The notes: generated from the letters alone by a model not told the origin. Counted from the first letter of the stretch, positions 19,121-28,181 are shown. The stretch is 64,000 nucleotides of DNA from Pseudomonas frederiksbergensis (GCF_003732665.1 NZ_MOBP01000012.1:494325-558324), one strand, 5' to 3'. Made by a program: numbers and translations.

Positions 19121-20101
19121 TTACTTGTCGTCCATCCATTCCAGGCCAGCCAAGGCCATAAAGCCTTGCCCCCATGAATACACACCCACGGGAACCATCG
19201 AATAATGCACGAGGTCACCAGGCCACGTTTCACCAGAAACTTCGGTTAGGTTCCCCGCTTCGTCAACTTTCTCCAAGCAAGACTGGAAGGCACGATCGGC
19301 CAATGCAGAATATTTCGCGTCCAGAAAACCTCGCTTTGCCCCCCGCCGGAACGCTAGGGCGATCATGATCGACGCTGAAGGCTCCAAATAGGTTTCGGGC
19401 TGGTCGAGAACGGTGTGCCATTGGCCGGTGGCGTTCTGCAATTCAGCAAGTTTTGCAGCTTGTTTGCTAAGCACGTTACGCAGGATCGCGGCGAGTCCTT
19501 TCTCAGTTTTCAGATCGGTGAGCATTTCGACCATGACGAGTGTGGCCCATGCATTCGAGCGAGCCCAAAACCACTGCGAGTTCTGGTTGATGAGGTCGTA
19601 ATAAGCGTGATGGAACAACGCATGTTTGGCATCCCAGCAGGACAGAAGGTAAGCAATGGACTGTTCTGCCGCCCACTCGGAATAACGTTCCTCGCCAGTT
19701 ACTTTCGAGAGGGTCGTGAGGAACGGCGCGATCTCATACCAGTAGTCGACCCACACAGGGGTCTGCTTTGACTCTTCGTGTACGCCATGAACACTTCTTG
19801 GAAGGGTTTCCAACATCTTAGCGACGCGCAGTGCGAGCTCTAAAGCTGTCTTATCGCCGGTAGCCTGATGAACGGTGAGGGCTGCGAGGCCGGGCATAAC
19901 ATGGCGCACGCCAGATGGCTGGAAATCTTTGTGAGAGTGGATCCAGTTGACTACGGCAGACATAAGTTCTGCGTCACCAAGTTTCACTGCTGTTTCGGCT
20001 ACCCCGTGCCATGCGACACCTTCGCCCCACTCCCAGGCATCGTAGCCGAGCTGGGTTGTCCGCTTAGCGATTTGGCGGGTGATCTCTCTAAGATTAGTCA
20101 T
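19121..20101 (-). CDS. Glycoside hydrolase of the GH88/GH105 unsaturated-uronyl type
   Basis: A 326-residue alpha/alpha six-barrel protein. WEWGEGVAWHG at 23-33, Asp119 (VWVDYWYEIAPFL), His164/165 and WFWARSNAW (177-185) match the active-site layout of YteR-like unsaturated rhamnogalacturonyl hydrolases. These enzymes release a 4,5-unsaturated uronic acid from small oligosaccharides inside the cell; no signal peptide is seen. The start at 20101 has AGGAGT upstream; the longer frame has none. It is divergent from lacI with an operator between them. The exact glycan is unknown. Confidence 0.75.
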   Translation of the reverse strand: MTNLREITRQIAKRTTQLGYDAWEWGEGVAWHGVAETAVKLGDAELMSAVVNWIHSHKDFQPSGVRHVMPGLAALTVHQATGDKTALELALRVAKMLETLPRSVHGVHEESKQTPVWVDYWYEIAPFLTTLSKVTGEERYSEWAAEQSIAYLLSCWDAKHALFHHAYYDLINQNSQWFWARSNAWATLVMVEMLTDLKTEKGLAAILRNVLSKQAAKLAELQNATGQWHTVLDQPETYLEPSASIMIALAFRRGAKRGFLDAKYSALADRAFQSCLEKVDEAGNLTEVSGETWPGDLVHYSMVPVGVYSWGQGFMALAGLEWMDDK

Positions 20102-20205
20102 TGGTTGGAATACTCCTCTGTTTGCGACGATGCCGGGCAAATCGTGAGCTGGCCTCAAGCCAGCCTTTGGCCCGCTTTGTATGGCTGCTGTAAAGCCAAA
20201 ACAAG

Positions 20206-20218
20206 TGTAACGTTAAAC
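20206..20218. promoter_or_regulatory. LacI-type operator between hydrolase and lacI
   Basis: TGTAACGTTAAAC is the exact reverse complement of the 13-base site at 24004-24016. It lies 105 bp before the hydrolase start and 177 bp before the LacI start, so it could serve both the hydrolase and autoregulation. Confidence 0.7.
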
Positions 20219-20394
20219 ATGAGTATAAGGGATATTTTTAAAGCGGCAAGACGAAAAATTTAGGAAACGGAGGGATTTTCTGATTTGATGAGATGGTGGA
20301 TCCATTGTGACGGCAATAAACACATAGCTGACCAGGAACTTGGGGCTTTCCCGAATTTTCCAGGAATGACAGCGTCAGTGCATAAAGAAGGTAG

Positions 20395-21483
20395 TTGATT
20401 TTGAGAAAAACCAAAGCTCCAGCGTCTTCGGAAGTGTCCCCAGATCCCACGCAGGAAGCACGTCGACCACGAGCTACAATCCGTGACGTCGCTACTGCTG
20501 CCGGTGTCTCTCCGATGACGGTTTCAAATTTTGTAAACGGCAAATTTGCGTCCATGAGCCCAGAAACCCGAGCACGAGTAGAGCAGCACATAGAACGATC
20601 GGGCTACCGTCCGCATTCGATGGCCCGTAGCCTTCGATTGTCCGAGCGACTGACTATTGGCATGATCGTCTTCAGTGATGTGCCAACATATCTGTCGGAC
20701 CCATTCACAACCAACCTTGTAGCGGGACTAAGCAACTACCTCAATGCACGGGGATACGGCGTTTTGATACAGGGTGTCGATCCAAAGAGTTTCAAAACAT
20801 CTTCCGTTGTCCGCGATATCCGAACTGACGGTATTTGCACGTTTCTATCAGGGAGTGACGCCCAGCGGCAGGAGGATATCGAGATACTTCTCGACTTGAA
20901 CCAGCCGGTTGTTGCGTTCCAGGAAACACTACGGTTTCCTGATCGGGATCTTTGCATCGTTCGACAGGATGATCGTAATGGAGGCCGCATTGTCGCTAAG
21001 GAAGCTATCTCCGCTAAAACGAAGCGAATCGTCATTATTCTTCCTAAGGTTCACTGGCCGGCCCTTATCGAGCGATCTAAAGGTTTTCGTTCTGCCATCC
21101 GTGACAGCGGGATAGATGCAGTGGTGCGCGTGCTAAAATGCCAAGAAAATTCTTTTCAGGACATACAGGCGATGTTGGCTCGCGAAATAGAGGAGTACGG
21201 CGTCCCAGATGCTGTCATGGCAGGCAATGACCACATAGGCATCGCTGCAGCAAAGCTACTTCTTGACCGAGGTTATAAAATACCGGCTGACGTGACGGTG
21301 ACGGGCTTCAACGCCTTTGATTTTTGGCAATACACTGATCCAGTTCTCACGACCGTGAGGTCCCCAGCATATGAGATGGGTGTAAGAGGCGCAGCTGCCT
21401 TGCTGGATCGACTACGTACCGGAGCTTTTGCCGAGCCCGAGATTGTTTTCGCGGTAGACCTATTACGCGGGGGGTCAACTTAA
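20395..21483 (+). CDS. LacI-family transcriptional repressor
   Basis: About 362 residues. The N-terminal HTH and hinge helix (TIRDVATAAGVSPMTVSNFV ... RVEQHIERSGYRPHSMARSLR) are followed by a ribose-binding-like effector domain (LTIGMIVFSD; PDAVMAGNDHIGIAAAKLLL). The start shown is TTG; another TTG two codons on is equally possible. The matching palindromes at 19008, 20206 and 24004 make it the likely repressor of the whole 14.9-24.0 kb cluster. Its stop codon lies inside a strong terminator hairpin. Confidence 0.88.
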   Translation: MILRKTKAPASSEVSPDPTQEARRPRATIRDVATAAGVSPMTVSNFVNGKFASMSPETRARVEQHIERSGYRPHSMARSLRLSERLTIGMIVFSDVPTYLSDPFTTNLVAGLSNYLNARGYGVLIQGVDPKSFKTSSVVRDIRTDGICTFLSGSDAQRQEDIEILLDLNQPVVAFQETLRFPDRDLCIVRQDDRNGGRIVAKEAISAKTKRIVIILPKVHWPALIERSKGFRSAIRDSGIDAVVRVLKCQENSFQDIQAMLAREIEEYGVPDAVMAGNDHIGIAAAKLLLDRGYKIPADVTVTGFNAFDFWQYTDPVLTTVRSPAYEMGVRGAAALLDRLRTGAFAEPEIVFAVDLLRGGST

Positions 21484-21515
21484 CGTGAGAACATACATTC
21501 TCACGTTAAGTTTTT
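21477..21515. terminator. Rho-independent terminator (bidirectional) at lacI end
   Basis: A perfect 15-base stem AACTTAACGTGAGAA / TTCTCACGTTAAGTT with a 6-base loop, followed by TTTTT on the plus strand. The complementary A-tract before the stem is short, so it is strongest for lacI. It includes the lacI stop. Confidence 0.8.
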
Positions 21516-21571
21516 GAACGTGGTAAGCAGGAGTTATTTCACCAGCCGATCAAGCGGCTTTTAGATCCACG

Positions 21572-22342
21572 CTACACGTTTATGTCTGCACCAGCCTGGT
21601 TAAGCGGGGTTTTTTCCAAGACTGCACGCAAGAACTGCTGCAGTCGAGGGTGTTGCGGATTGGCAAAGATCTGCTCGGGCGGGCCCTGCTCGATGATAAC
21701 GCCACCGTCCATGAAGATCACGCGGTCGGCCACTTCGCGCGCAAATCCCATTTCGTGTGTGACAGCCAACATTGTCATGCCTTGGCGCGCAAGATCTCGT
21801 ATAACCTCTAACACCTCGCCGACAAGTTCGGGATCGAGCGCGGATGTGATTTCATCTAGTAGCAGCAGCTTAGGAGAGACAGCGAGACATCGTGCAATTG
21901 CCACGCGTTGTTTTTGTCCTCCCGAGAGTTGGGCGGGGTATGCGTTTTCTTTCGCGGCCAAACCAACTCGGGACAGAAGTTCGCGAGCGGTTGCTATTGC
22001 CTTTTCCTTTGGTATGTTGAGCACTTGAACTGGCGCCTCAATGACATTCTCCAGCACCGTCATATGTCCGAAGAGATTGAAATGCTGGAATGCCATTCCC
22101 ATGCGTGCACGGATGCGCCAAAGTTTGCCGTCATCCTTCACTTCTTCCTGGTCGAATACTATCCTTCCACCAGAGGGACGCTCGAGCCAGTTGATGCAGC
22201 GCAGAAGAGTACTTTTGCCAGAGCCACTTGGGCCAATAAGGGCGATGGTTTCGCCTTCTTCAACGTTGAGATCTATTCCTCGTAGAACCTTCAGATTGCC
22301 AAAGGACTTTTGAAGATTTTCAATGCGTAGTAAATCGGTCAT
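21572..22342 (-). CDS. Polar amino-acid-type ABC transporter ATP-binding protein
   Basis: A 256-residue ABC ATPase: Walker A GPSGSGKS at 37-44, Q-loop FQHFNL, signature LSGGQKQR at 139-146, Walker B LLLLDE with the family's TSALD, and H-loop THEMGF. It is of the HisP/GlnQ type, energising uptake at the inner membrane. Its ATG overlaps the permease stop by 4 bases (ATGA), so the two are translationally coupled. It lies in the LacI regulon, so the imported compound is probably the same one the hydrolase/AraD1/ALDH genes consume. Confidence 0.92.
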   Translation of the reverse strand: MTDLLRIENLQKSFGNLKVLRGIDLNVEEGETIALIGPSGSGKSTLLRCINWLERPSGGRIVFDQEEVKDDGKLWRIRARMGMAFQHFNLFGHMTVLENVIEAPVQVLNIPKEKAIATARELLSRVGLAAKENAYPAQLSGGQKQRVAIARCLAVSPKLLLLDEITSALDPELVGEVLEVIRDLARQGMTMLAVTHEMGFAREVADRVIFMDGGVIIEQGPPEQIFANPQHPRLQQFLRAVLEKTPLNQAGADINV

Positions 22343-22992
22343 TGTGGTGGTCTCCTGCGCTCAAGATACGTCGCTAGCCGCGAGAGCGGGTAGCATATGG
22401 CGATATAAAGAATGCCTGCCATTGCGTAGATCTCCATGCTTCTGAAGGACTGACTAGCAGCGTCATAGGATCTATACATAATCTCCGGCACCGTAATAGT
22501 GAGCGCCAAAGACGTGTCTTTGATTAGGCCAATCATAAAATTTGCGAACGGTGGCATTATAAGAACCATTGCCTGGGGCAAAACGATCCTACGCATCACT
22601 TTTGCTGGCTTCATACCAAGACTGATTGCTGCTTCGACTTGACCACGGTCTACAGACTCAATGCCGGCCCGGAAGATTTCAGCGAGATATGCACCACCCA
22701 TGAATCCGAGAGTAATGACCGCGGCTGTGAAAGGTTCGAGAGTCAGACCATAGGACGTGAGGCCGAAATATACGATAAATATCTGCAAGAGTGCAGGTGT
22801 CCCACGGATGACTTCAACATAGACCGTAGCCGGGAATCTTATACCAATGTAAGCGGATCGCCTCATGAGAGCGGCGGTTAGTCCAAGTACAATGCTGATC
22901 GCAAGCGCCAGCGCGGTAAGTTCGAGCGTTGTGATTGCGCCGCCAAGTATGTACGGGAAATACCGTACCGCGAGGTCATAAAAGCTTTGCAT
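22339..22992 (-). CDS. Polar amino-acid-type ABC transporter permease
   Basis: A 217-residue HisM/GlnP-type permease with about five membrane segments and the EAA loop (EAAISLGMKPAKVMRRIVLPQA-like, near 141-160). Only one permease is present, so it should form a homodimer. It is encoded between the binding protein (106 bp upstream) and the ATPase (4-base overlap). Confidence 0.92.
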   Translation of the reverse strand: MQSFYDLAVRYFPYILGGAITTLELTALALAISIVLGLTAALMRRSAYIGIRFPATVYVEVIRGTPALLQIFIVYFGLTSYGLTLEPFTAAVITLGFMGGAYLAEIFRAGIESVDRGQVEAAISLGMKPAKVMRRIVLPQAMVLIMPPFANFMIGLIKDTSLALTITVPEIMYRSYDAASQSFRSMEIYAMAGILYIAICYPLSRLATYLERRRPPQ

Positions 22993-23098
22993 TGAGGTTA
23001 CCTTTAGGTAACAGGCTTAGAGCGGACATAGGTCACGAGGGGTATTATCCCCCTCGTTATCCGCCACTTCCTGAGTAAATTTCATTGTTGTCGTTCTG

Positions 23099-23971
23099 TT
23101 ACTTCTTGCCGGTCAGATAGCCGGGGTTAGACAAACCATAGCTATCCAGAATTTTTTTGGCCTCACCATTTTCGCGCATCGTCCTGATCTGCTGGTCGAA
23201 CGCCTTGATCAGACTCTCTGACCCATTTTTTGCGAAAACGTAATAGTTGGCGGGGAGCGTGTCACTGCCAAGGTATTCTGGTGGAATGTATTCGACGACT
23301 TTGAAGTCATAATCTGGGTTTTGCTTCGCCGCGTAGTCGAACGAGTAACCCCACCACAATGCGGCATTGATTCTGCCAGCTTTGAGATCGAGCAGCATTG
23401 GATCGGCGGCGTCGTACTTCTTGATATCGCCGATCCCGAATCTTTTCTGAAGTTCGGTGGCTTCAGTCTCCTGGGCAGATCCACGTGTTACGCCAAGAAC
23501 CATGCCCTTCATGTCAGGAAACTTTTTGATGCCATCATTCTTTTTTGACGTGATGAGAACGTCCATCCCATACCAAAATGGCTCGGCGTTGTATGCAGCT
23601 ACCGCTGCGCGTTCGGGCGTCTTGTAGAGGGCGGCGATAACATCGACACGCCCAGATTCGACGGCGGGTACGAGTGAAGCATGATTGAGAAGGATCGGGT
23701 CGACCTCTACGCCTAGTGACGCTGCAAGTGCCTTTGTGTAGTCGGCGTCGATCCCTTTCCATTCCCCAGTGTTGATGTCAATCCACGCTTCCGGCGGGAT
23801 CGAGAACGTACCGACGCGGATGAACCCCCGGGCTTTGATTTGCTCCAACAGATCGGCAGCTCGCACCTCACTATAGGACGCTGCAAAGAACGTAAGGCCC
23901 ATAAATGCGGCGCTCAAAGTGAGCAGCGTCCTTCGCAACAGTTTTTTTCGTTCGCTCAATTTATTATTCAT
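23099..23971 (-). CDS. Amino-acid-type ABC transporter substrate-binding protein
   Basis: A 290-residue SBP_bac_3 protein with a Sec signal peptide: KLLRR, a hydrophobic core, and probable cleavage after VRA near residue 38. The mature part has GFIRVGTFSIPPEAWIDI and the usual two-lobe motifs (GVTRGSAQETEA). I chose the ATG at 23971 because GAGGAG stands just before it; the longer frame runs into the operator. It captures the substrate in the periplasm for the permease/ATPase pair. Confidence 0.9.
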   Translation of the reverse strand: MNNKLSERKKLLRRTLLTLSAAFMGLTFFAASYSEVRAADLLEQIKARGFIRVGTFSIPPEAWIDINTGEWKGIDADYTKALAASLGVEVDPILLNHASLVPAVESGRVDVIAALYKTPERAAVAAYNAEPFWYGMDVLITSKKNDGIKKFPDMKGMVLGVTRGSAQETEATELQKRFGIGDIKKYDAADPMLLDLKAGRINAALWWGYSFDYAAKQNPDYDFKVVEYIPPEYLGSDTLPANYYVFAKNGSESLIKAFDQQIRTMRENGEAKKILDSYGLSNPGYLTGKK

Positions 23972-24003
23972 GTCGCTCCTCACTCCGCCATTGATTGGCG
24001 GTG

Positions 24004-24036
24004 GTTTAACGTTACACCTCATTAAAAAGTTGTCAA
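24004..24036 (-). promoter_or_regulatory. LacI-repressed promoter of the ABC importer operon
   Basis: On the minus strand a consensus -35 TTGACA (24036-24031) is followed after 16 bases by TAACGT (24014-24009) as a -10. The operator GTTTAACGTTACA (24004-24016) covers the -10, a layout that would let a bound LacI repressor block RNA polymerase. The start codon lies 33 bp downstream of the operator. Confidence 0.7.
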
Positions 24037-24474
24037 CAGCTCCTAAGGAGCTTTAAGTAAATTCCAGCACGCCGACATTTTTAAGTGGGAGATCTTTAAA
24101 CCGTGCGGGGCCTCATATTCGGTTCTTAAGACCTTGAAAGTGCGTAGGTTTCGAATTGGCCAAGCGCTAGCTGCGCCGCCCCTGCTCCATTGCGGCAACA
24201 TTTCGCTTTCACCGTCAAAACCTGGTCGCGACGTAAGGGCCCGGTCGCGAACAATTGTCGGCGTTAAACGGGTTTGTCGATCTCATCCTTCCGGCACTGG
24301 TCACCGGCGCGAATTTAGAGATTAGAACCCGCTCTTTTGGGCGATTTGTCGTCAGTCGGCCAGAGCGTAGTGAAGGCTATCGAGCTCTTGATGTCGGAAG
24401 AGTACGAGCGCACTCGCTGATTCATCAGATGAGCGCCCAAGAGGTAAGCGTCTGCCCAACACACCTTGCGTGTT
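24037..24474. other. Intergenic, no gene recognised
   Basis: Short open frames occur on both strands, but none shows a ribosome-binding site or family resemblance. It probably contains decayed sequence between the catabolic cluster and the IS66 scrap. Confidence 0.4.
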
Positions 24475-24600
24475 TAAGCGGGCACCCAATTGTGTGGTAA
24501 CAGCTCAGTAATTTCACGCGCCCGCTGCATCGGCAGACGCGTAATAATGTCCTTCAGATAGTAAGCGTCTGGTGAAGTCGTCTGGACAAAGCAAATGGTC
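24475..24600 (-). pseudogene. IS66 TnpC 3' remnant
   Basis: On the minus strand it reads YYLKDIITRLPMQRAREITE, then LLPHNWVPA and a stop, the C-terminus of an IS66 TnpC. Only about 35 codons remain. 24601-24785 contains nothing else I recognise. Confidence 0.75.
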
Positions 24601-24785
24601 TAAATACGATCAGATTTCACTAAAGAGCGACTCGCCAGTTTGCATTTTCGGTTATTGACACAGTGCTCAAATTTCCAGATTATCAATCAATGCCCCCTAC
24701 AAATCTCGTTAGCATGATGCGCCCCTTGATGACTGCCTTTGGCGGGCCATAGGGCGATGCGCGCTTAGAGCAGAAGCATTGACCA

Positions 24786-24816
24786 GAAGCCCCGCCAGAA
24801 ATGGAAGGGGCTTTTT
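24786..24816. terminator. Rho-independent terminator
   Basis: AAGCCCC and GGGGCTT form a 7-bp stem around a 13-base loop, ending in TTTTT on the plus strand. No intact gene lies directly upstream on that strand, so it may terminate a lost gene. Confidence 0.6.
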
Positions 24817-24855
24817 CATTCCCCTTCCAAATCATTGATGACAAGGAGAGTGAAG

Positions 24856-25377
24856 ATGCTGTTGATTCGCCCAGCCAAACGTACTGACGCCGAGGCCGCT
24901 TTTGATATACGCCTCCAGGCGGTCCGGCATCAATGCATTACTGTCTATACCGCTGAGCAAGTAATGGCGTGGACTGATGTGCCGCTCACAGACCGATATC
25001 GGGCTTGGGTGGAAAAGGAGTACCACGTTGCCTGGTTGGGCGAGACACCGGTCGCAACAGGTCTGATTGATTTCCAGTCTGGAGAGATAGGCGCTATTTT
25101 CGTTTTGCCTGCATTCATGGGACAGGGGATTGGCAAGGCAATGCTCCTATACCTTGAGCGACTGGCCTTTAAAGCCGGAATCGTCGACATCCATTTAGAT
25201 GCTACCCCTAACGCAACCGCGTTCTACCGTCGGTGTGGCTATCACGGAGATAATCAAGCTATTTATACCTCGCCCTCCGGTCTTGAGCTGGCTTGTACAC
25301 CGATGCGGAAACAGTTGGCCAGTGAAGAGCTAATGGACGTCACGCGGGCGACAAGCAGGCTGCCAAACTCAGGCTGA
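24856..25377 (+). CDS. GNAT-family N-acetyltransferase
   Basis: A 173-residue GNAT: N-terminal IRPAKRTDAEAAFDIRLQAV, acetyl-CoA loop FVLPAFMGQGIGKAMLLYLE (about 86-105) and C-terminal NATAFYRRCGY. It acetylates an unknown amine or protein. The start is set by GGAG 7 bases before the ATG; a frame seven codons longer exists. The C-terminus runs to within 5 bp of the IS66 copy, so its last residues may have been altered by that insertion. Confidence 0.8.
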   Translation: MLLIRPAKRTDAEAAFDIRLQAVRHQCITVYTAEQVMAWTDVPLTDRYRAWVEKEYHVAWLGETPVATGLIDFQSGEIGAIFVLPAFMGQGIGKAMLLYLERLAFKAGIVDIHLDATPNATAFYRRCGYHGDNQAIYTSPSGLELACTPMRKQLASEELMDVTRATSRLPNSG

Positions 25378-25382
25378 GTAAG

Positions 25383-26935
25383 TCAGTCCGGCATCCATTG
25401 ATGCGGCAGCAGATGCTCAATCTCACTGGCTTTCTGCGTCGGCAACCGCGTCAGCACATCTTTGAGATAAGCATACGGATCATGCCCATTCATGCGTGCC
25501 GACTGGATCAAACTCATGATCGCGGCCGCTCGTTTGCCGCTGCGCAGAGACCCGGCGAACAACCAATTGGAGCGCCCAAGCGCCCAAGGCCTGATCGTGT
25601 TCTCGACAGGGTTGTTGTCGATGGGCACGGCACCATCACCCAGGTAGCGCGTCAGCGCTACCCAGCGTTTCAGGCTGTAGTCCAAGGCCTTGGCCATCGC
25701 CGAGCCTTCTGGCACAAGCTCGCGTTGAGCCAGCATCCATTCATGCAACTTTGCTGCGACGGGAACCGCTATTTCCTGACGTAATCGCCGGCGGTCTTCA
25801 TCGTTCATTTCTTTGGCTTGCCGCTCGATCTCGTACAGGCCGCCGATTGAGTGCAGTGCCTGTTCGGCCAACTGGCTTTTGTTTGCCACATGCAGGTCAA
25901 AGAACTTGCGGCGAGCGTGGGCCATGCAGCCGATTTCGGTGATGCCCAGCTCGAAGCTGGCCTTGTAGCCCGCGAAGTCATCGCAGACCAGCTTGCCGTT
26001 CCACGTGCCAAGGAAGTTACGTGCATGTTCGCCAGCACGGCTGGGGCTGAAGTCGTAGACCACCGCCTTCAGTACCGAGAACGGCGTGGTGCAATAAGCC
26101 CAGACATACGCTCGGTGCGTTTTCTTCTCGCCGGGGGCCAGCATCTGCACCGGCGTTTCATCGGCATGCACGACTCGCTGGGCGAGTACGACTTCCCGCA
26201 GTGCATCCACCAGTGGCTGGAGTTGCACGCCAGTTTGGCCCACCCACTGAGCCAGTGTTGAGCGCAGGATCGCCAGGCCTGCACGGCCAAAGATCTTTTC
26301 CTGCCGGTACAGCGGTAAATGGTCGGAGAACTTGGTCACCATCACATGGGCCAGCAGACCGGCAGTAGGGATGCCCTTGTCGATGACTTGGGCGGGCACC
26401 GGCGCCTGGATCAGCGTTTCGCACTGGCGGCAGGCCCACTTGCCACGTACATGCTGCTCAACGGTGAACACGCCCGGTGTGTATCCAGCTTTTCGCTGAC
26501 GTCTTCGCCGATGCGCTGAAGCTGGCAGCCGCAAGCGCACTGGGTGTTCTCTGGCTCGTGACGAATGACGGTGCGTGGGAACTGCGGCGGCAGCGGCGCG
26601 CGCTTGGGCTTTTGGCGGGTTTCGTCTGGCGTCGGGGCAGGACGAAGCGCGTCCAGTTCTGCCTCAATGGCCTCAAGGTCGGTGTTGAGCAGGTCATCCA
26701 GCAAACTGCCTTGAGCTGGGCTGATCTGCTCGCTGCGTTTGGCGAACTTGTGGCGTTTGAGGATGGCAATTTCGTGAGAGAGCTGTTCGATGATCGTCTC
26801 GTCACGATGGATCTTTCGACCCATGGTGTCGACCTTCGACAGCAACTGCGCAGCGAGTGCGCGCAGTTGGTCGGGTGTCATTTGGTCGAGATTGGGCAAG
26901 GAAGTCATGCCGTGGATTTTACCAAAGCAACTCAT
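25383..26935 (-). pseudogene. tnpC: IS66 transposase TnpC, single frameshift
   Basis: The N-terminal part (start near 26908, MTSLPNLDQMTPDQLRALAA; KHKFAKRSEQ-like helix; CACGCQL zinc-binding motif) ends in one frame near 26480. The rest continues in another frame (YTPGVFTVEQHVRGKWACRQ, HADETPVQML, LVCDDFAGYK, DNNPVENTIRPWALGR). The DDE residues are present. Apart from one indel at SEKLD/YTPGV the gene looks whole, so recent decay or a sequencing error are both possible. Confidence 0.88.
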
Positions 26936-26957
26936 CCGACACAGCTCAAAGGCAGGA

Positions 26958-27293
26958 CTAAACTACCGTAATCACGCCGTTCACACCTACACGCTGCCAT
27001 GGCAAACCGAGCACCAGCGCGTGCAGTTGTTCAGCGTCGAGTTCGACTACCAGGCCGCGATGAGTGCCAGGCCAGTGAAACTTGCCTTGGTTCAACCGGC
27101 GTGCGGCAAGCCAGATGCCCACGCCATCATGCACCAGCACCTTCATCCGGTTGGCGTGGCGATTGGCAAACAGATAAGCGCTGTGCGGCTTTGCCGCACC
27201 GAACACCGCCACCACGCGGGCCAGCGCAGTCTCGGTGCCAGCGCGCATGTCCATGGGCGCGGTCGAGAGCCAGATGGCGTCGATGCGTATCAT
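26958..27293 (-). CDS. tnpB: IS66 accessory protein TnpB
   Basis: 111 residues beginning MIRIDAIWLSTAPMDMRAG, with HSAYLFANRHANRMKVLVHD and GIWLAARRLNQGKFHW, the typical IS66 Orf2 pattern. The start at 27293 overlaps the tnpA stop by 4 bases; the longer frame is not family-like. It is needed with TnpA for transposition, though its biochemical role is unclear. Confidence 0.9.
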   Translation of the reverse strand: MIRIDAIWLSTAPMDMRAGTETALARVVAVFGAAKPHSAYLFANRHANRMKVLVHDGVGIWLAARRLNQGKFHWPGTHRGLVVELDAEQLHALVLGLPWQRVGVNGVITVV

Positions 27294-27607
27294 TGCGAGA
27301 GGCTGCGAATGAAGCGTGCGCAGCCGTCCGGGTCGGAGATGGGCCATTTGACCGTGATAGATTTTTCGCCCAGCGGCAATGCGATAATTACCGCTTCATC
27401 AGCGTGCCGTTTAGGCATCGGTTGCAGCGGCACAAACGCGGGAAGTGGCGCGACGGGTTTATCGCGGTAAATCGGCAACCACTTGCGAATTACGTTGGTA
27501 TTGATGCCGTGGCTGATGGCGACGCTGGAAACTGAGGCGCCGGGTTGCAGACATTCCTGAACGACCTGGGCTTTAAAGGGTTTGGGGTAAGAGCTTAGTT
27601 GGCGCAT
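27290..27607 (-). CDS. tnpA: IS66 protein TnpA (HTH)
   Basis: 105 residues with an N-terminal helix-turn-helix (YPKPFKAQVVQECLQPGASV ... HGINTNVIRKWLP), as in IS66/IS3 OrfA proteins. First gene of the IS66 operon and translationally coupled to tnpB. Confidence 0.88.
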   Translation of the reverse strand: MRQLSSYPKPFKAQVVQECLQPGASVSSVAISHGINTNVIRKWLPIYRDKPVAPLPAFVPLQPMPKRHADEAVIIALPLGEKSITVKWPISDPDGCARFIRSLSQ

Positions 27608-27650
27608 GGAAATCCTAGCGATAAGGGTGATCGCGTCCGCTTAAAATAGG

Positions 27651-27860
27651 CGGACACCATTGCCCTTAACTCTGGATTTTTGAAGGTGTGTTTGCTGGCC
27701 GCTTACTTCAGATAGGCATATGGATCTTGAGCAGCCGCTCGGCAATGTCCGTTTTCGGCCCAGGCTGTGTGAAAACGTTTCCCCCACGTGACCTAAGTTT
27801 AAGGTGCACACTGCAAATTGCGGTACAACATCCATCAGCCTATTGCTAAGGAGTAGTGCC
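27651..27860. other. Intergenic with a tiny IS66 scrap
   Basis: The minus strand near 27701-27735 encodes DPYAYLK, the TnpC C-terminal motif, so another IS66 was here before. The rest probably holds the promoter of the ribbon-helix-helix gene; I see no clear -35/-10. Confidence 0.4.
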
Positions 27861-28082
27861 ATGCCCAGCTTAACTCTTAACCTGTCAGAAGAGATCGACG
27901 ATGCCCTCAACGACATTGCGAAGCGCAATGGAATTACCAAAGCCGAAGCGATACGGCGTGCCTTTGCTCTATTGGTCATAGCAGACAGAGAGAAGCAGAA
28001 AAAAGGGGGCTTCTCTCTCGGCATCGTCAGAGAAAGAGACGATCACACTCTTGAGGCTATAGGCCGCGTGGTGGGGCACTGA
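27861..28082 (+). CDS. Ribbon-helix-helix (CopG-like) DNA-binding protein
   Basis: A 73-residue protein: PSLTLNLSEEIDDALNDIAK (beta strand, helix A), RNGITKAEAIRRAFALLVIA (helix B), then a basic tail (REKQKKGGFSLGIVRERDDH). AAGGAG lies 8 bases before the ATG. RHH proteins of this size are antitoxins, plasmid regulators or small repressors. No obvious toxin gene follows: the next frame is a broken small membrane protein. Confidence 0.75.
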   Translation: MPSLTLNLSEEIDDALNDIAKRNGITKAEAIRRAFALLVIADREKQKKGGFSLGIVRERDDHTLEAIGRVVGH

Positions 28083-28181
28083 TGGGCAGTCGCACTGGCA
28101 TAGGTGAAAATGTCATCGTCTGTCGAAAAAGCCTTCAGGGGTTTAAACTCTACATGCCTCCGGCCCCTAAGGAGCAGGATC

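Larger units (their letters stand above)
25383..27650 (-). mobile_element. IS66-family element (tnpA, tnpB, broken tnpC)
   Basis: The gene order tnpA-tnpB-tnpC on the minus strand, with overlapping tnpA/tnpB, is diagnostic of IS66. Boundaries are approximate: the tnpC end abuts the GNAT gene, and the other side has an imperfect GGTGTCCGC...GCGGACGC palindrome near 27630-27655. tnpC has a frameshift, so it may no longer move on its own. Confidence 0.85.

Noticed and set aside
21477..21515. Fourth LacI operator (contains TTAACGTGAG/CTCACGTTAA)
   Set aside because: The long perfect stem with a T-run at the lacI end is better explained as a terminator; the central CG palindrome seen in the other sites is absent.
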